The notes under the pieces were generated by a model that saw only the letters and a program-made list of their open reading frames with translations, had not been told where the DNA came from and searched no databases. The translations under genes and the position numbers were made by a program. Shown here piece after piece: positions 1 through 10,021 of a stretch of DNA of 64,000 bases (positions within the stretch are counted from its first letter, which is position 1; each line of letters opens with the position of its first letter). The DNA is from Mytilus edulis (Eukaryota; Mollusca; Bivalvia; Mytilida; Mytilidae): contig NC_092353.1 of assembly GCF_963676685.1 (NCBI RefSeq), positions 7,406,207-7,470,206 on the forward strand, read 5' to 3'.

Positions 1-1673
1 ATGCGTTGCGGAACTTGTTGACTATAAACATTGTGTTCCTCTCGTTATCAGCTTTCGAATGAAGTATAAGGTCTATCTATAATTAGGGGCTAAATGGTCG
101 CAGCAGTCCATTCCATTATTCAAAATATCCATTTCATTATTCAAAATTGGCTATTTCTTGATTTTCATGCGTATTTTGGCATTTATGTCCTCCGTAATCC
201 CTCTAATGGTCGTTGCGACACATATCGTTTATACTCAGTTTATTTCTCTTTTCATAAGCATGAATTTGGTGTATAAAATTTGCCTTTATTAAGGACTAAA
301 GGGCTGTAGTAGTCCATTCAATTATTCAAAATTGGCTCTTTTTGAATGTTCACGCGTATTTCGATATTTAAGTCCCTCTTTTTTCCTCTAATATGCTTTG
401 CGAAACATATTGACTATATACATTTTGTTCCTCTCTTGATAAGCCTTCGATTGAGGTATAATATATATATATATATATCTGTAATTAGGGGCTGAAGGGT
501 CATAGCAGTCCATTCTATTATTCAAAATATCCATTTCATTATTCAAAATTGGCTCTTTCTCAATGTTCACGTGTATCCCGATATTTAAGTCCTTTGGTTT
601 CTCCTGTCATATCCGTTGCGGAACATATTGACTATATACCTTTTGTTCCTCTCTTAATAAGCTTTCGATCGAGGTATAATATATATCTGTAATTAGGGGC
701 TGAAGGGTCCTGCCAGTCCATTCCATTATTCAAAATATTCATTTCATTGTTCAAAATATGCTATTCCTGAATGTTCTCGCGTATTTCGATATTTAGGTCG
801 TTCGTTACTTCTCTAATATGCGTTGCAGAACTTGTTGAATATAAACATTTTGTTCCCATCGAAATAAGCTTTTGATTGAGGTATAATGTCTATAATTAGG
901 GGCTAAAGGGTCGCAGCAGTCCATTCCATTGTTCAAAATATCCATTTCATTATTCAAAATTGGCTATTTCTTGATTTTCATGCGTATTTTGGCATTTAAG
1001 TCCTCCGTAACCCCTCTAATGGTCATTGCAACACATATAATTTATACTTAAGTTTTTCCTCTATCAATAAGCTTTAATTTGGTGAGAAAATTTGCATTAT
1101 TAGGGACTGAAGGGCTTTAGTAGTCCATTCCATTATTCAAAATAAGCTATTTCTTAATGTTCAATCGTATTTCGATATTTAGGTAGTTCATTACTTCTCT
1201 AAAATGCGTTGCGGAACTTGTTGACTATAAACATTGTGTTCCTCTCGTTATCAGCTTTCGAATGAAGTATAAGGTCTATCTATAATTAGGGGCTAAATGG
1301 TCGCAGCAGTCCATTCCATTATTCAAAATATCCATTTCATTATTCAAAATTGGCTATTTCTTGATTTTCATGCGTATTTTGGAATTTATGTCCTCCGTAA
1401 TCCCTCTAATGGTCGTTGCGACACATATCGTTTATACTCAGTTTATTTCTCTTTTCATAAGCTTGAATTTGGTGTATAAAATTTGCCTTTATTAAGGACT
1501 AAAGGGCTGTAGTAGTCCATTCAATTATTCAAAATTGGCTCTTTTTGAATGTTCACGCGTATTTCGATATTTAAGTCCCTCTTTTTTCCTCTAATATGCT
1601 TTGCGAAACATATTGACTATATACATTTTGTTCCTCTCTTGATAAGCCTTCGATTGAGGTATAATATATATAT
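1..1673. repeat. Satellite array, ~200-bp monomers in a 1203-bp higher-order unit
   Basis: The recurrent motif ATTAGGGGCT (or variants) occurs at about 82, 288, 484, 692, 895, 1099 and 1285, giving monomers of 186-208 bp. The stretch from position 1 recurs almost unchanged from 1204, so six monomers make a higher-order unit of 1203 bp. Neighbouring monomers differ clearly, while corresponding monomers one unit apart differ by only a few bases. Short reading frames inside it repeat with the same period and are not genes. The array is cut at 1673 by a DNA transposon. Confidence 0.93.
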
Positions 1674-1774
1674 GTTCCAGACCGTATGAGTATTTGGACC
1701 GTACGCGTACGGTCTGGACCGTATGCGTACTTTTTCGAAATACTCATACGGTCGGACCGTACGCGTACGGTCTG
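1674..1774. repeat. Left TIR and palindromic subterminal array
   Basis: Several copies of the self-complementary block CCGTACGCGTACGG and shorter variants stand in tandem. They match, inverted, the block at 7991-8126. Each block could fold on itself, and the whole zone could pair with its partner 6.3 kb away. Confidence 0.85.
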
Positions 1775-1977
1775 ACTAATATCAAGAAGTTGGTCAATTG
1801 TACTAGATACAAATACATATAACAGATCAACATAACTTAACTCTCAAATAAATAGAAAAAAATATCAATTGTAATTGAAATAAAAACTTTACATTTTAAC
1901 TATTTAAAAAATTCACGCTAATTAAATCTGTAAATCTCTAGTATTTAGCAGGTAGATCAGTAATACATAATACACTA

Positions 1978-2130
1978 ATAGTCCATCAGCTGGTAAGGTA
2001 AAATTTCAGTTCTGTGTTACACCCCAGGGTACCGCATTTTTTTTGCATAAATCTAAAGAGTAATGTCTGGAGAATATTTTAAGAGGTGTTAGACTTTTGA
2101 AAAAGTGTCCAAAAGGGGTTAAAAGGGGTC
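1978..2130. repeat. Inner left inverted repeat of the transposon
   Basis: Reading inward, this strand has TAGTCCATCAGCT, TGTGTTACACC, AGGGTACCGC, GTGTTAGACT and AAGTGTCCAAAAG in that order. The complement of 7470-7655 has the same blocks in the same order with diverged spacers. It extends the terminal inverted repeats well past the palindromic zone. Confidence 0.75.
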
Positions 2131-2626
2131 TTATTTAAGAGTATATCAAAAATTTTATTTAACACATTTATACAGAAAAAAGAAAAAATAACCAAGTATT
2201 TGGTACTTTTTCTCTTATTAAATTGAACAAATCATATCTTATTAATACGGAGGCTAATTTTTACTTAATTTTTAAATCGCATAGGACCAAGAAAAAAGGG
2301 GGAGGGTTATATCTAAAATCCATGATTTTGAATGAAACAAAGCATACATACTAGTTTTCTTGATAAAAAAGGTATATTTTTTTACATTGAAACATGGAGC
2401 ATCAAGTAACTAAAGGCAGTTGAAAAAAATTCAAAGGTAAGATAGGGAACAAAACATGGAATCAATGACAAACACAAACATAAGCAATGTACATCACAGT
2501 CATTAAAAAACACACAGTACTAAAAAAATAAAAGATTTGTCAGGGTTTCAAGATCTATATTAAAGTTCTTTTAACAACAGAATCACCACATTTTAAGGTC
2601 ATGAAAAAGGTCAATCCATAGAATGA
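2131..2626. other. No gene seen; transposon untranslated end
   Basis: AT-rich sequence between the inner inverted repeat and the end of the decayed transposon gene. I see no coding pattern or RNA gene in it. Confidence 0.5.
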
Positions 2627-3856
2627 TCAATCATCTTCAATTTCGTCAATGCCATCTACCGAATTATCATCACCATCATCTTCATCATCTTCGTCGTCAT
2701 CGTCAGCCATATCAACGATTTGATTATTCTTGTTGCTACAAGCATTCGTACATTTGCAGCCATCTGTCCAGGACAAACCTTGTCGAACACATGAACATCT
2801 TTTGGTGGCACAACCAGTTTTTCATGAACAGCTTATCAGTATCAATATAGCATCTAACGCTGGCAGTTGATCTAGCCAATGGATCAAATCGTTCTTAACA
2901 ATCCAACCATGGTTGTTTGGCGATGGAACTGTGTTGTGTTGAAGAGCAGATTTCCAAATCTTTGCCTGAAAGTTGGTTCGTTTGATGTGCTTTAACATTG
3001 CATCTTTTGTTGGGAGCAATAAATGACAATGAATGTTTTTTGCATTGCAAAAAATTCTAAATCTTAATTCATTGATATTATTATTCTCGTAGCCATATAT
3101 AGCACACAAAAACCTCTCGAGTGTTTTTGACAGTTCTTCGCCTATCTCTTCAAAAGTTTCACCAAGACGGTATAGACCTTCTGAAAACTCCACAGAACGT
3201 GTCAAAACGCCGAATGCTTTTCTTTTACCTTTACCGGACAAAGCACTAACTGAATCACAACCATTAAAAGCGTGAAGTCCTGGCAGTGCTCTACAAACAT
3301 TCTCCCCAAATGTTGTGTCGGCTTTTCCCTGTTTGCTTTAAAGCTCAGTGCGCTTTACACTTGTCACTTTTTCATTTTCAATAGAAATTTTGTGGCACAT
3401 ACTTCCATGTGATACAAATAAATCAATTCCTTAAAGTGTAAATCTATAGGATTGTTTACTCAATTCTGACACAAAGAATTCAAATAGAGCAACTTTGTTT
3501 CTACCAACTGACACAAAGTTCTTCCATTGCCTAGGACACGATTGTGATGGTCTCGAAATTATTTTTATGATTTGCCCTCCCAAGGACCTGCGATCCCGTT
3601 TTAAATTTTTTTATGGATAATGTGGGATACTGATCAGTGACAAAATCAATGCGGGGAGCTCTTTTTGAAACTGAAAGGATGGTTTCAAAAACAACATTTG
3701 CCAAATCAGAAAAAGTACTTGGTATCCTTGTGATGGATTGAATGACTGCCATGCCATCAAATATCCACATGCTTTCCTCACGAATAGCTTGCATTTGTTC
3801 AACGCCCTTTTCTAAAAGACCAGCCAGGACAGATTTATTTGTCTTTACAGGTGTAC

Positions 3857-4271
3857 TATAGCCAGACTATTTGCTGGGTATTAAAATGAAGATTCAAGTC
3901 GGTATAAAGTTTAACAATTTAATAAACGATCCAACAAGAATATAAACGATGTTACAATATTGAGTCCGGTGTTGACGGTTTAAGAACCTATCCAAAACTG
4001 AATATAAATTATTTTTAAGAAGTATATAAAACAGAATAATTTAGAAATACATGTAACAACGGATTAGGCAATTATTGTCCATTGTTCAGATAATCTGCTA
4101 AAACTGTCTTTGACACGTAGATACGAAGTCCGTTATCGGATTAGTAGAAACATACATTTTAAACCAAAGATAATTGTGTGGGAATGGCTAAAAATGACAA
4201 TTGAAAGATATAGTAATTAAAGTCAGAAAGATGATAGTCCAAATAATTAGCATGCTTTTCGTCCGGTCATA
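3857..4271 (-). repeat. 3' LTR (minus-strand orientation)
   Basis: This 415-bp direct repeat equals 5324-5738 apart from two substitutions. On the minus strand it starts TATGACCGG and ends CTGGCTATA, so it lacks the usual TG...CA ends. Confidence 0.92.
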
Positions 4272-4286
4272 TATGCCCCTCTCGTC
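4272..4286 (-). promoter_or_regulatory. Polypurine tract
   Basis: On the minus strand GACGAGAGGGGCATA directly precedes the 3' LTR. This is the expected primer position for plus-strand DNA synthesis in LTR elements, and it fixes the orientation. Confidence 0.65.
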
Positions 4287-4320
4287 CAGAATCACGTCCA
4301 CGGGATTTGAATTTTCATAA

Positions 4321-5301
4321 CTAATATCTTCTTCCACGGTATTGATAGTTACGCCTGTTTTGATGATAATTTCCTGAATTTGTTCGAGTGTTGTTATTTA
4401 ATTGTTCTAGTTCATGTTCGTAATTTTTGCAAATTGCCTTTAAATCAAGTTCACTTTTTCTAACTACATTGTACATTTCTGAAACATCACTACAATGTAA
4501 TTTCCAATTTTCTTTTTCTTCTTTTATCTCAGTGATATAGTCTGTTATTTTGTCGTATCCCTTCTCATATCTTTGTACAGTGTTCTCCAGTTCGATAATT
4601 TTAGCGTCTCGAATTTTAATTGTTTCTCGAAGCTTCCGAGTATTTTCTAGTTCTCTTGTCAATTCCATTAATGTAGACGAATGGATGAAATTTTCGTCTT
4701 CCAATTGGGTTTTTAAAGTTTCAATTTGGTCCCTTAGAAAACAATCACTATTGATAATTACAATGAAGACAGCATTCCCGGTTTTGTTAAATGGAAGTTC
4801 CTGAAGTGTCCGTTTTCGATCAAAATAATCCTGAAGTCTTTTAGAATCTCTTTCCTTTTTCTTAATTGATTTCTTATTGTTACAATTTTCCGTTTGTGTC
4901 GAAATTGAAACAGTTTTAAGTTCATTCTTATGAATTTTAACTCGGCCAACACGAGTGATGCACTGTCGAGCAAAATGTCCTGGTTTTTGACATTTGAAGC
5001 ATTTTGAATTTCAAGCGGCACACAAACTCTTGTTGGTATGTTGCTTTCCACATTTTCCACACATTCTGATAAACTCTCTTCTTTCTGGATTAACTCGATA
5101 CGGCATATAATTCCACATCCATGCTGGTCTTAAGGAATATCCGTAATAATCCATTGTATTGATATTACTGTCCAAATATAGTTCGTCCGAAATATAATAA
5201 TTCTGGGGTAAACTAGTCACTTGTCTGTAACTTGTCCTTGGGGAAATTTCGCTTGGCTGCGGAGGTAACGGAATCTTGTGTTGATCTATAAAAGATAACA
5301 C
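4321..5301 (-). pseudogene. gag-like ORF with two zinc knuckles, one internal TGA
   Basis: One minus-strand frame runs about 327 codons and is broken by a single TGA near 4998. Before the stop is CGKCGKQHTNKSLC (C-X2-C-X3-H-X5-C). Just after it is CFKCQKPGHFARQC, a canonical CX2CX4HX4C nucleocapsid knuckle. The C-terminal third (from about 4704) is rich in Glu, Lys and Leu with coiled-coil character, and it ends in an Asn/Arg-rich tail. Tandem knuckles of this kind occur in Gypsy-type gag proteins. The frame has no other break, so the TGA may be recent. No pol motif is present. A true start is uncertain; a possible splice donor lies just upstream of 5301. Confidence 0.72.
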
Positions 5302-5305
5302 TCAC

Positions 5306-5323
5306 GAATCTCTAAACACCATG
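5306..5323 (-). promoter_or_regulatory. Possible primer-binding site
   Basis: Two bases inside the 5' LTR the minus strand reads TGGTGTTTAGAGATTC. A TGG start is expected of a site pairing with a tRNA 3' CCA end. I could not match it confidently to a specific tRNA. Confidence 0.4.
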
Positions 5324-5738
5324 TATAGCCAGACTATTTGCTGGGTATTAAAATGAAGATTCAAGTCGGTATAAAGTTTAACAATTTAATAAACGATCCA
5401 ACAAGAATATAAACGATGTTACAATATTGAGTCCGGTGTTGACGGTTTAAGAACCTATCCAAAACTAAATATAAATTATTTTTAAGAAGTATATAAAACA
5501 GAATAATTAAGAAATACATGTAACAACGGATTAGGCAATTATTGTCCATTGTTCAGATAATCTGCTAAAACTGTCTTTGACACGTAGATACGAAGTCCGT
5601 TATCGGATTAGTAGAAACATACATTTTAAACCAAAGATAATTGTGTGGGAATGGCTAAAAATGACAATTGAAAGATATAGTAATTAAAGTCAGAAAGATG
5701 ATAGTCCAAATAATTAGCATGCTTTTCGTCCGGTCATA
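5324..5738 (-). repeat. 5' LTR (minus-strand orientation)
   Basis: Partner of 3857-4271, same length, two substitutions. Followed by the GTAC target duplication. Confidence 0.92.
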
Positions 5739-6271
5739 GTACCATCAACGTTTGCAAGAGACCATGGAAGAGAACCTAATTCAAACTGGAGGACCTCTCG
5801 CGTATCCAACTGTCTTGTTGGGCTATTACAAGCAGGCGACCAAAAATATTTCTATCTGCTTTCAATGTGTTATTGTCCTTATCAGCCATTAACTGCTTAC
5901 CTTTTATTTCCTTTGTTGAAAATGTAAGCAATGATTGTCTTTTGATTGGTTTGAAAATGTCGATTGACTTTTGAACAAGCCGTCCACTGATAACATTGTC
6001 TGATGCCAACTTTCCCCTTTCATACGCGTTCAGAAGGTCGCACATTTTCAGAAGAAGCAACAGTACCCGAGGACAAGCCTGCTAACTGCTCAGATGTCTC
6101 AAATGGATTTGTCCAGCTTTGCAGTGTTTGAACCAATATCAAAACGTCAGTTTTATCTCGCTTCATTTGAGTTTTGCTAAGTTCTTTTTGTGTGGATGTT
6201 TCAGGGTTAACTTTTCCTGCCAAATCTCGACATTTTGATGACATTGAAGCTCTTTCATGTGCATTTAACAA

Positions 6272-7469
6272 CCAACAATTAACAAAACTTTTATTTAAAC
6301 TGAAACCAACAATGCCCCTCTTGTTTTTGTATCTCTGTTCAATTGTTACTCGATTTTTTGGTCAACTGGAGATCTAGAAAATCCATGATAGCTTCTTTGA
6401 ACACAAAAAACAACTAGATGAAAGATATTGATGCGCATCAGGATGGGTATTTGGCAGATTTTGCATATGAAGCAAATAGACTGACATGTATCGGAAATAG
6501 TTTTAACGGTCATATGCAAAAAACTGAATGCAAACAAAGTAACAAAATCAGTTGACAATATGTGCAAAATTTATAAAACAAGACTAAATTCATTGAACAG
6601 TGAAGCAATAAATCCAAGTAAGAAGGAAAGAAAATGAGAAAAAACACTATCAAATGAGGAACAATGTATACATTACGAAAAGCAAATAAATAGTAACCAG
6701 ATGGTATGTCAAATCGACATATTTTTGTGCCAAAGAAAGTAAAAAGTCTGAACAAATTCCCCAACTGACTATTAGACCTTCGTTCAAAGCAATGTTTGTC
6801 GATTGAATGACTTTACAATCTTAACTCAATCACCACATAACTAAAACACAAATTGTACACAAGCACACCTTTATTGAGTTCGATAGAGTGCACCCTTTCA
6901 GAACGCAAAAATTTAACCTTAATTTGTCATTTTTTCATAAATGTTTTTATTATACATTTACTTTATTAAATAATTTGTCTCACAAAAACAACATAATCGG
7001 CAATTCAATGTGTGTTTTCAGTTGCAAATTGATAAGCTTGAAGTGCTGATGTGTGCACTCAGGTATGAATATATTGTCGACTGAATCGAAGACGGTAATG
7101 TGATGATTTCCGGTATTTTACGAGTATTTGCACGTACATATGTTTTATTGAATAATTCATATCGTAGACGATATATAAATACTGCAAATAGTTTAAACAT
7201 TGCATACTGGTCAATTCTAAAGTTTTATTCACGAATACGGGTAATTGTATTACGAATTTCTTTATGAAATGAGAAAATATGCATTAATTTAAACCAAAAA
7301 AATCGGATTGTTTGTAATGTAAATAAACATTTTTTTAAAACAAAAAATCGTCAGTGTTACATTAAATAGGATAGTTTTATATCTGTTTTAGTTGTTTATA
7401 CCTATACTTTAATTTTTTTTAATCGCTTTATATTTAAAATATTAAACCAAAATTACTTAGTCGTGATAG
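6272..7469. other. No gene seen; 5' side of the decayed transposon
   Basis: AT-rich DNA upstream of the transposon gene. Reading frames here are short, lack recognisable domains and look like chance. An upstream exon of the transposon gene could hide here, but I see none. Confidence 0.5.
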
Positions 7470-7655
7470 CTAAATGAGGGGACCATTGAAAGGGACGTTT
7501 TCAAACTTCTTTTGGACACTTTTTTTTTAGTCTAACACCTTGTATTTTATCAATAAGATAATGAAGTTGAATTCTATCAAAAAAAATCGCGGTACCCTGA
7601 GGTGTAACACAAACTCCTTAACTAGAGCGCTTTTGAAAACTAGCTGATGGACTAT
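7470..7655. repeat. Inner right inverted repeat of the transposon
   Basis: Inverted partner of 1978-2130, with the same ordered blocks (AAGTGTCCAAAAG, GTGTTAGACT, AGGGTACCGC, GTGTTACACC, TAGTCCATCAGCT read on the minus strand). Confidence 0.75.
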
Positions 7656-7990
7656 AATTGAATTATGACAATTATTCTCACTGAAATTGAATGCGTATAA
7701 TGTGGGAGGACAATTGCTTTAGAATATTTAGCAACTTTAAAAAAAAATCCTAATCGAAAGGAACATGCATGAACTGAAAATATGTAATATGAAAAATACA
7801 CTTTTGGTAGCGAGTGTCACCTTTGGTGAGAGTTTCAAAATAGGATTCAGATATACAATTAAACAAATATCTAATTTAAATTGTTAGGCAGTTCATTTTA
7901 TCCATCTTGTGTAATAATAACAATTTGTAAAACTAAAAATAAAGATTGTGATAAATGTTTGTATAGATGTAACCCATATCATCCAATAAC

Positions 7991-8126
7991 ATGTATGGTC
8001 AGCTCATACTGGACCATACGCGTATACTCATACGGTCCGACCGTACGCGTATGGTCGGACCGTACGAGTATACGTATACGGTCCGGACCGTACGCGTACG
8101 GTCCAAATACTCGTATGGTCTGGAAC
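7991..8126. repeat. Right TIR and palindromic subterminal array
   Basis: Tandem CCGTACGCGTACGG-like palindromes ending in GGTCTGGAAC, the inverted counterpart of 1674-1774. Somewhat longer than the left array, so palindrome copy number differs between ends. Confidence 0.85.
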
Positions 8127-8704
8127 ATATATATATATATATCTGTAATTAGGGGCTGAAGGGTCATAGCAGTCCATTCTATTATTCATAATATTCATTT
8201 CATTATTCAAAATTGGCTCTTTCTTAATGTTCACGTGTATCCCGATATTTAAGTCCTTTGGTTTCTCCTGTCATATCCTTTGCGTAACATATTTGCTATA
8301 TACCTTTTGTTCCTCTCTTAATAAGCTTTCGATCGAGGTATAATATATATCTGTAATTAGGGGCTGAAGGGTCCTGATAATCCATTCCATTATTCAAACA
8401 TCCATTTCATTATTCAAAATTGGCTCTTTCTCAATGTTCAGGCGTATTTCGATATTTAAGTCCTTGGTTACTCCTCTAATATGCGTTGCGGAACATATTT
8501 ACTATATACCTTTTGTTCCTCTGTTAATAAGCTTTTAATCAAGGTATAATATATATCTGTAATTAGGTGCTGAAGGATCCTGCTAGTCCATTCCATTATT
8601 CACAATATCCATTTCATTATTCAAAATTGGCTATTTCTCAATGTTCAGGCGTATTTCGATATTTAAATCCTTGGTTACTCGTCTAATATGCGTTGCGGAA
8701 CACA
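8127..8704. repeat. Satellite array, middle segment
   Basis: About three further ~200-bp monomers of the same satellite. The first continues the monomer type interrupted at 1673. The segment ends around GCGTTGCGGAAC, where LINE sequence begins. Confidence 0.9.
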
Positions 8705-8938
8705 TTTTTTGTTATGTCCCCCTGGACTGTATGGACATGTCTGTTTGGCATCTCTTAAAAAATGATATTTAAGATGTCTTCAGGAGTGGTTGGTTGCTCT
8801 ATTATGAACAGTGTACGGTAAACTTATTTAACAGACCTAATGGAACATAAAAGAAGGGTAACAAAGCTGTAACCAAAAAGAAAACGTGTTCAAAGTAAAA
8901 CTGAGTGTGGTGCGTTTGATTCCTCCGCCATTCTTAAT

Positions 8939-10021
8939 ATGTCACAAACAATAACAAACTCATCTTGTGGTAATGTGATGCCAACGGTCAATTTTGCATC
9001 ATCACAGGATGCAAATCCATTTAGTATCATGTCTCATCATTATCCTTCACAGCATGCATCGCATACCGGAATGACCGGAATAAATTTGTACCCCCCTCCT
9101 CCTACATCGTTCAGCAGTCCACCCCCATGGATGTCCGACCTGATAAATAAAATTGACAATCTTAATTTGAGAATGAATTCCGTTGATGATATAAAGTCAT
9201 CAGTTATAAGCATTGACTCTAAGTTAACGAACATGGGAGCAGTTGTTGATGGTCTTGTGAAACGAGTTGAGGTCGTTGAAAATAGTCAGCAGTTTATATC
9301 TGCAGGGTTCGAACAAAATAAATCTGACATGGTTGTCATTGTCGATGATATAACTTCATTGTGTGTTGTTAACAGGAGTATGGTTGATCAGCTTGAACAA
9401 CTACAGTGTGAAAACTTGAGGGACAATCTGATGTTTTTTGGTATCGAGGAGGAGGAGGGCGAAGACTGTATTGATTGCATTAGAAGCATATGTGCCTTAT
9501 CTCTGGACATTCGAGAACCAATCAAAATAGCATCTGCCTTTAGGATGGGAAAGAAATTCGTGAGCAAGTCGACTCGGAATGTGCGTAAGCCGCGCCCCAT
9601 AATTGTCAAATTTATAATTCGTCAACAAAGGGACACTGTACGTCAAAACTCTCGAAAATTAAAAGAGTCAACCATTTCAATTTCTGAACAATTTCCGAAA
9701 GCTATACATGAAAAACGCAAACTATTATTTCCTGTGTATAAAAAAGCAAAGGAGGCAGGTAAACGAGTTTCGTTTAATAAAGATAAACTTTTTATTGCTG
9801 GTGAGCAGACTGTGGTTAAATCAAACGAGCTAGTCAAAATTACACGTCGTGATCAGTCAGGTGATAGAATGTCGGATACATCGTCGGGTCCAGGGTTTTC
9901 AGTGGCCAAAAAAACACCGAGCGTTTCAAGTATAAAACCTAGTAAATCTTCAGTGAGTGATGGCTCGTCTAGTGGATCCCGCTTTGAAGTGTTAGCAGAT
10001 ACGCACACAGGTCCAGACTAG
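8939..10021 (+). CDS. LINE ORF1 protein (L1 ORF1p / Transposase_22-like)
   Basis: An intact 360-codon frame. The N-terminal ~60 residues are Ser/Pro-rich and low in complexity. Residues ~60-155 have heptad-like spacing of hydrophobics, as in the coiled coil that trimerises ORF1p. An RRM-like region follows, starting near NLRDNLMFFGIEEEEGED, with PRPIIVKF further on. A basic C-terminal part has FNKDKLFIAG, and the tail is Ser-rich. ORF1p proteins bind the element RNA and chaperone reverse transcription. The frame ends in TAG, and the same frame continues directly into ORF2 with no intervening ATG before the endonuclease. Unlike ORF2 it carries no stop or frameshift. Confidence 0.88.
   Translation: MSQTITNSSCGNVMPTVNFASSQDANPFSIMSHHYPSQHASHTGMTGINLYPPPPTSFSSPPPWMSDLINKIDNLNLRMNSVDDIKSSVISIDSKLTNMGAVVDGLVKRVEVVENSQQFISAGFEQNKSDMVVIVDDITSLCVVNRSMVDQLEQLQCENLRDNLMFFGIEEEEGEDCIDCIRSICALSLDIREPIKIASAFRMGKKFVSKSTRNVRKPRPIIVKFIIRQQRDTVRQNSRKLKESTISISEQFPKAIHEKRKLLFPVYKKAKEAGKRVSFNKDKLFIAGEQTVVKSNELVKITRRDQSGDRMSDTSSGPGFSVAKKTPSVSSIKPSKSSVSDGSSSGSRFEVLADTHTGPD

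Larger units (their letters stand above)
3857..5738 (-). mobile_element. Short non-autonomous LTR retrotransposon (gag-like ORF only)
   Basis: Two direct 415-bp repeats (3857-4271 and 5324-5738) flank 1052 bp. GTAC is duplicated at 3853-3856 and 5739-5742. Removing one GTAC and the element rejoins the surrounding transposon gene in frame. The strand is set by a purine tract beside the downstream LTR and by the gag-like frame. There is no room for protease, reverse transcriptase or integrase, so the element must depend on enzymes from elsewhere. The two LTRs differ at only two positions, so the insertion is young relative to the decayed gene it sits in. Confidence 0.92.
2627..6271 (-). pseudogene. 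Decayed transposon protein gene with C-terminal CXC-type domain
   Basis: Fragments in family order, from high to low coordinates: an N-terminal part (6271-6020); after a frameshift, a part with SGRLVQKSIDIFKPIKRQ and KADRNIFGRLLVIAQQ (6060-5776); a further frameshift, then LGSLPWSLANVDGT, cut there by the LTR element; PVKTNKS and FDGMAVIQS with VDFVTDQY on the other side (to 3531); PRQWKNFVSVGRNK in another frame; LPGLHAFNGCDSVSALSGKG; a GWIVKNDL segment; a cysteine cluster with CSCVRQG and CKCTNAC (about 2820-2740); and an acidic Asp-rich tail ending at 2627. The family's central EADTR ... DTDV segment appears deleted: KADT runs almost directly into the HAFNGCD region. Several frameshifts and stops (one TGA sits in the cysteine cluster) make it non-functional. 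I recognise the family from invertebrate genomes but give it no gene name. Confidence 0.8.
1674..8126 (-). mobile_element. Decayed DNA transposon with long palindrome-rich TIRs, inserted in the satellite
   Basis: The element starts GTTCCAGACC and ends GGTCTGGAAC, which are inverted copies. Satellite resumes on the far side in the same higher-order phase that was interrupted, so the left boundary, the right boundary and the insertion are all visible. The insertion point is an AT dinucleotide run, so the target duplication cannot be read exactly (TA or a longer AT stretch). The inside carries one decayed gene on the minus strand with a C-terminal cysteine-rich domain and, in family members, XPG-like acidic motifs. 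This recalls the Academ superfamily (XPG nuclease plus Cys8 finger), but that assignment is from memory and tentative. Confidence 0.85.

Noticed and set aside
94..276. 60-codon frame repeated at 1297-1479 with the same product
   Set aside because: It repeats because it lies in the satellite higher-order unit; other monomers break the frame, so it is not a gene.
7881..8234. Frames rich in Tyr, Gly, Pro and Arg over the transposon right end
   Set aside because: They are translations of the CGTACG/GTATAC palindromes of the TIR and of satellite sequence.
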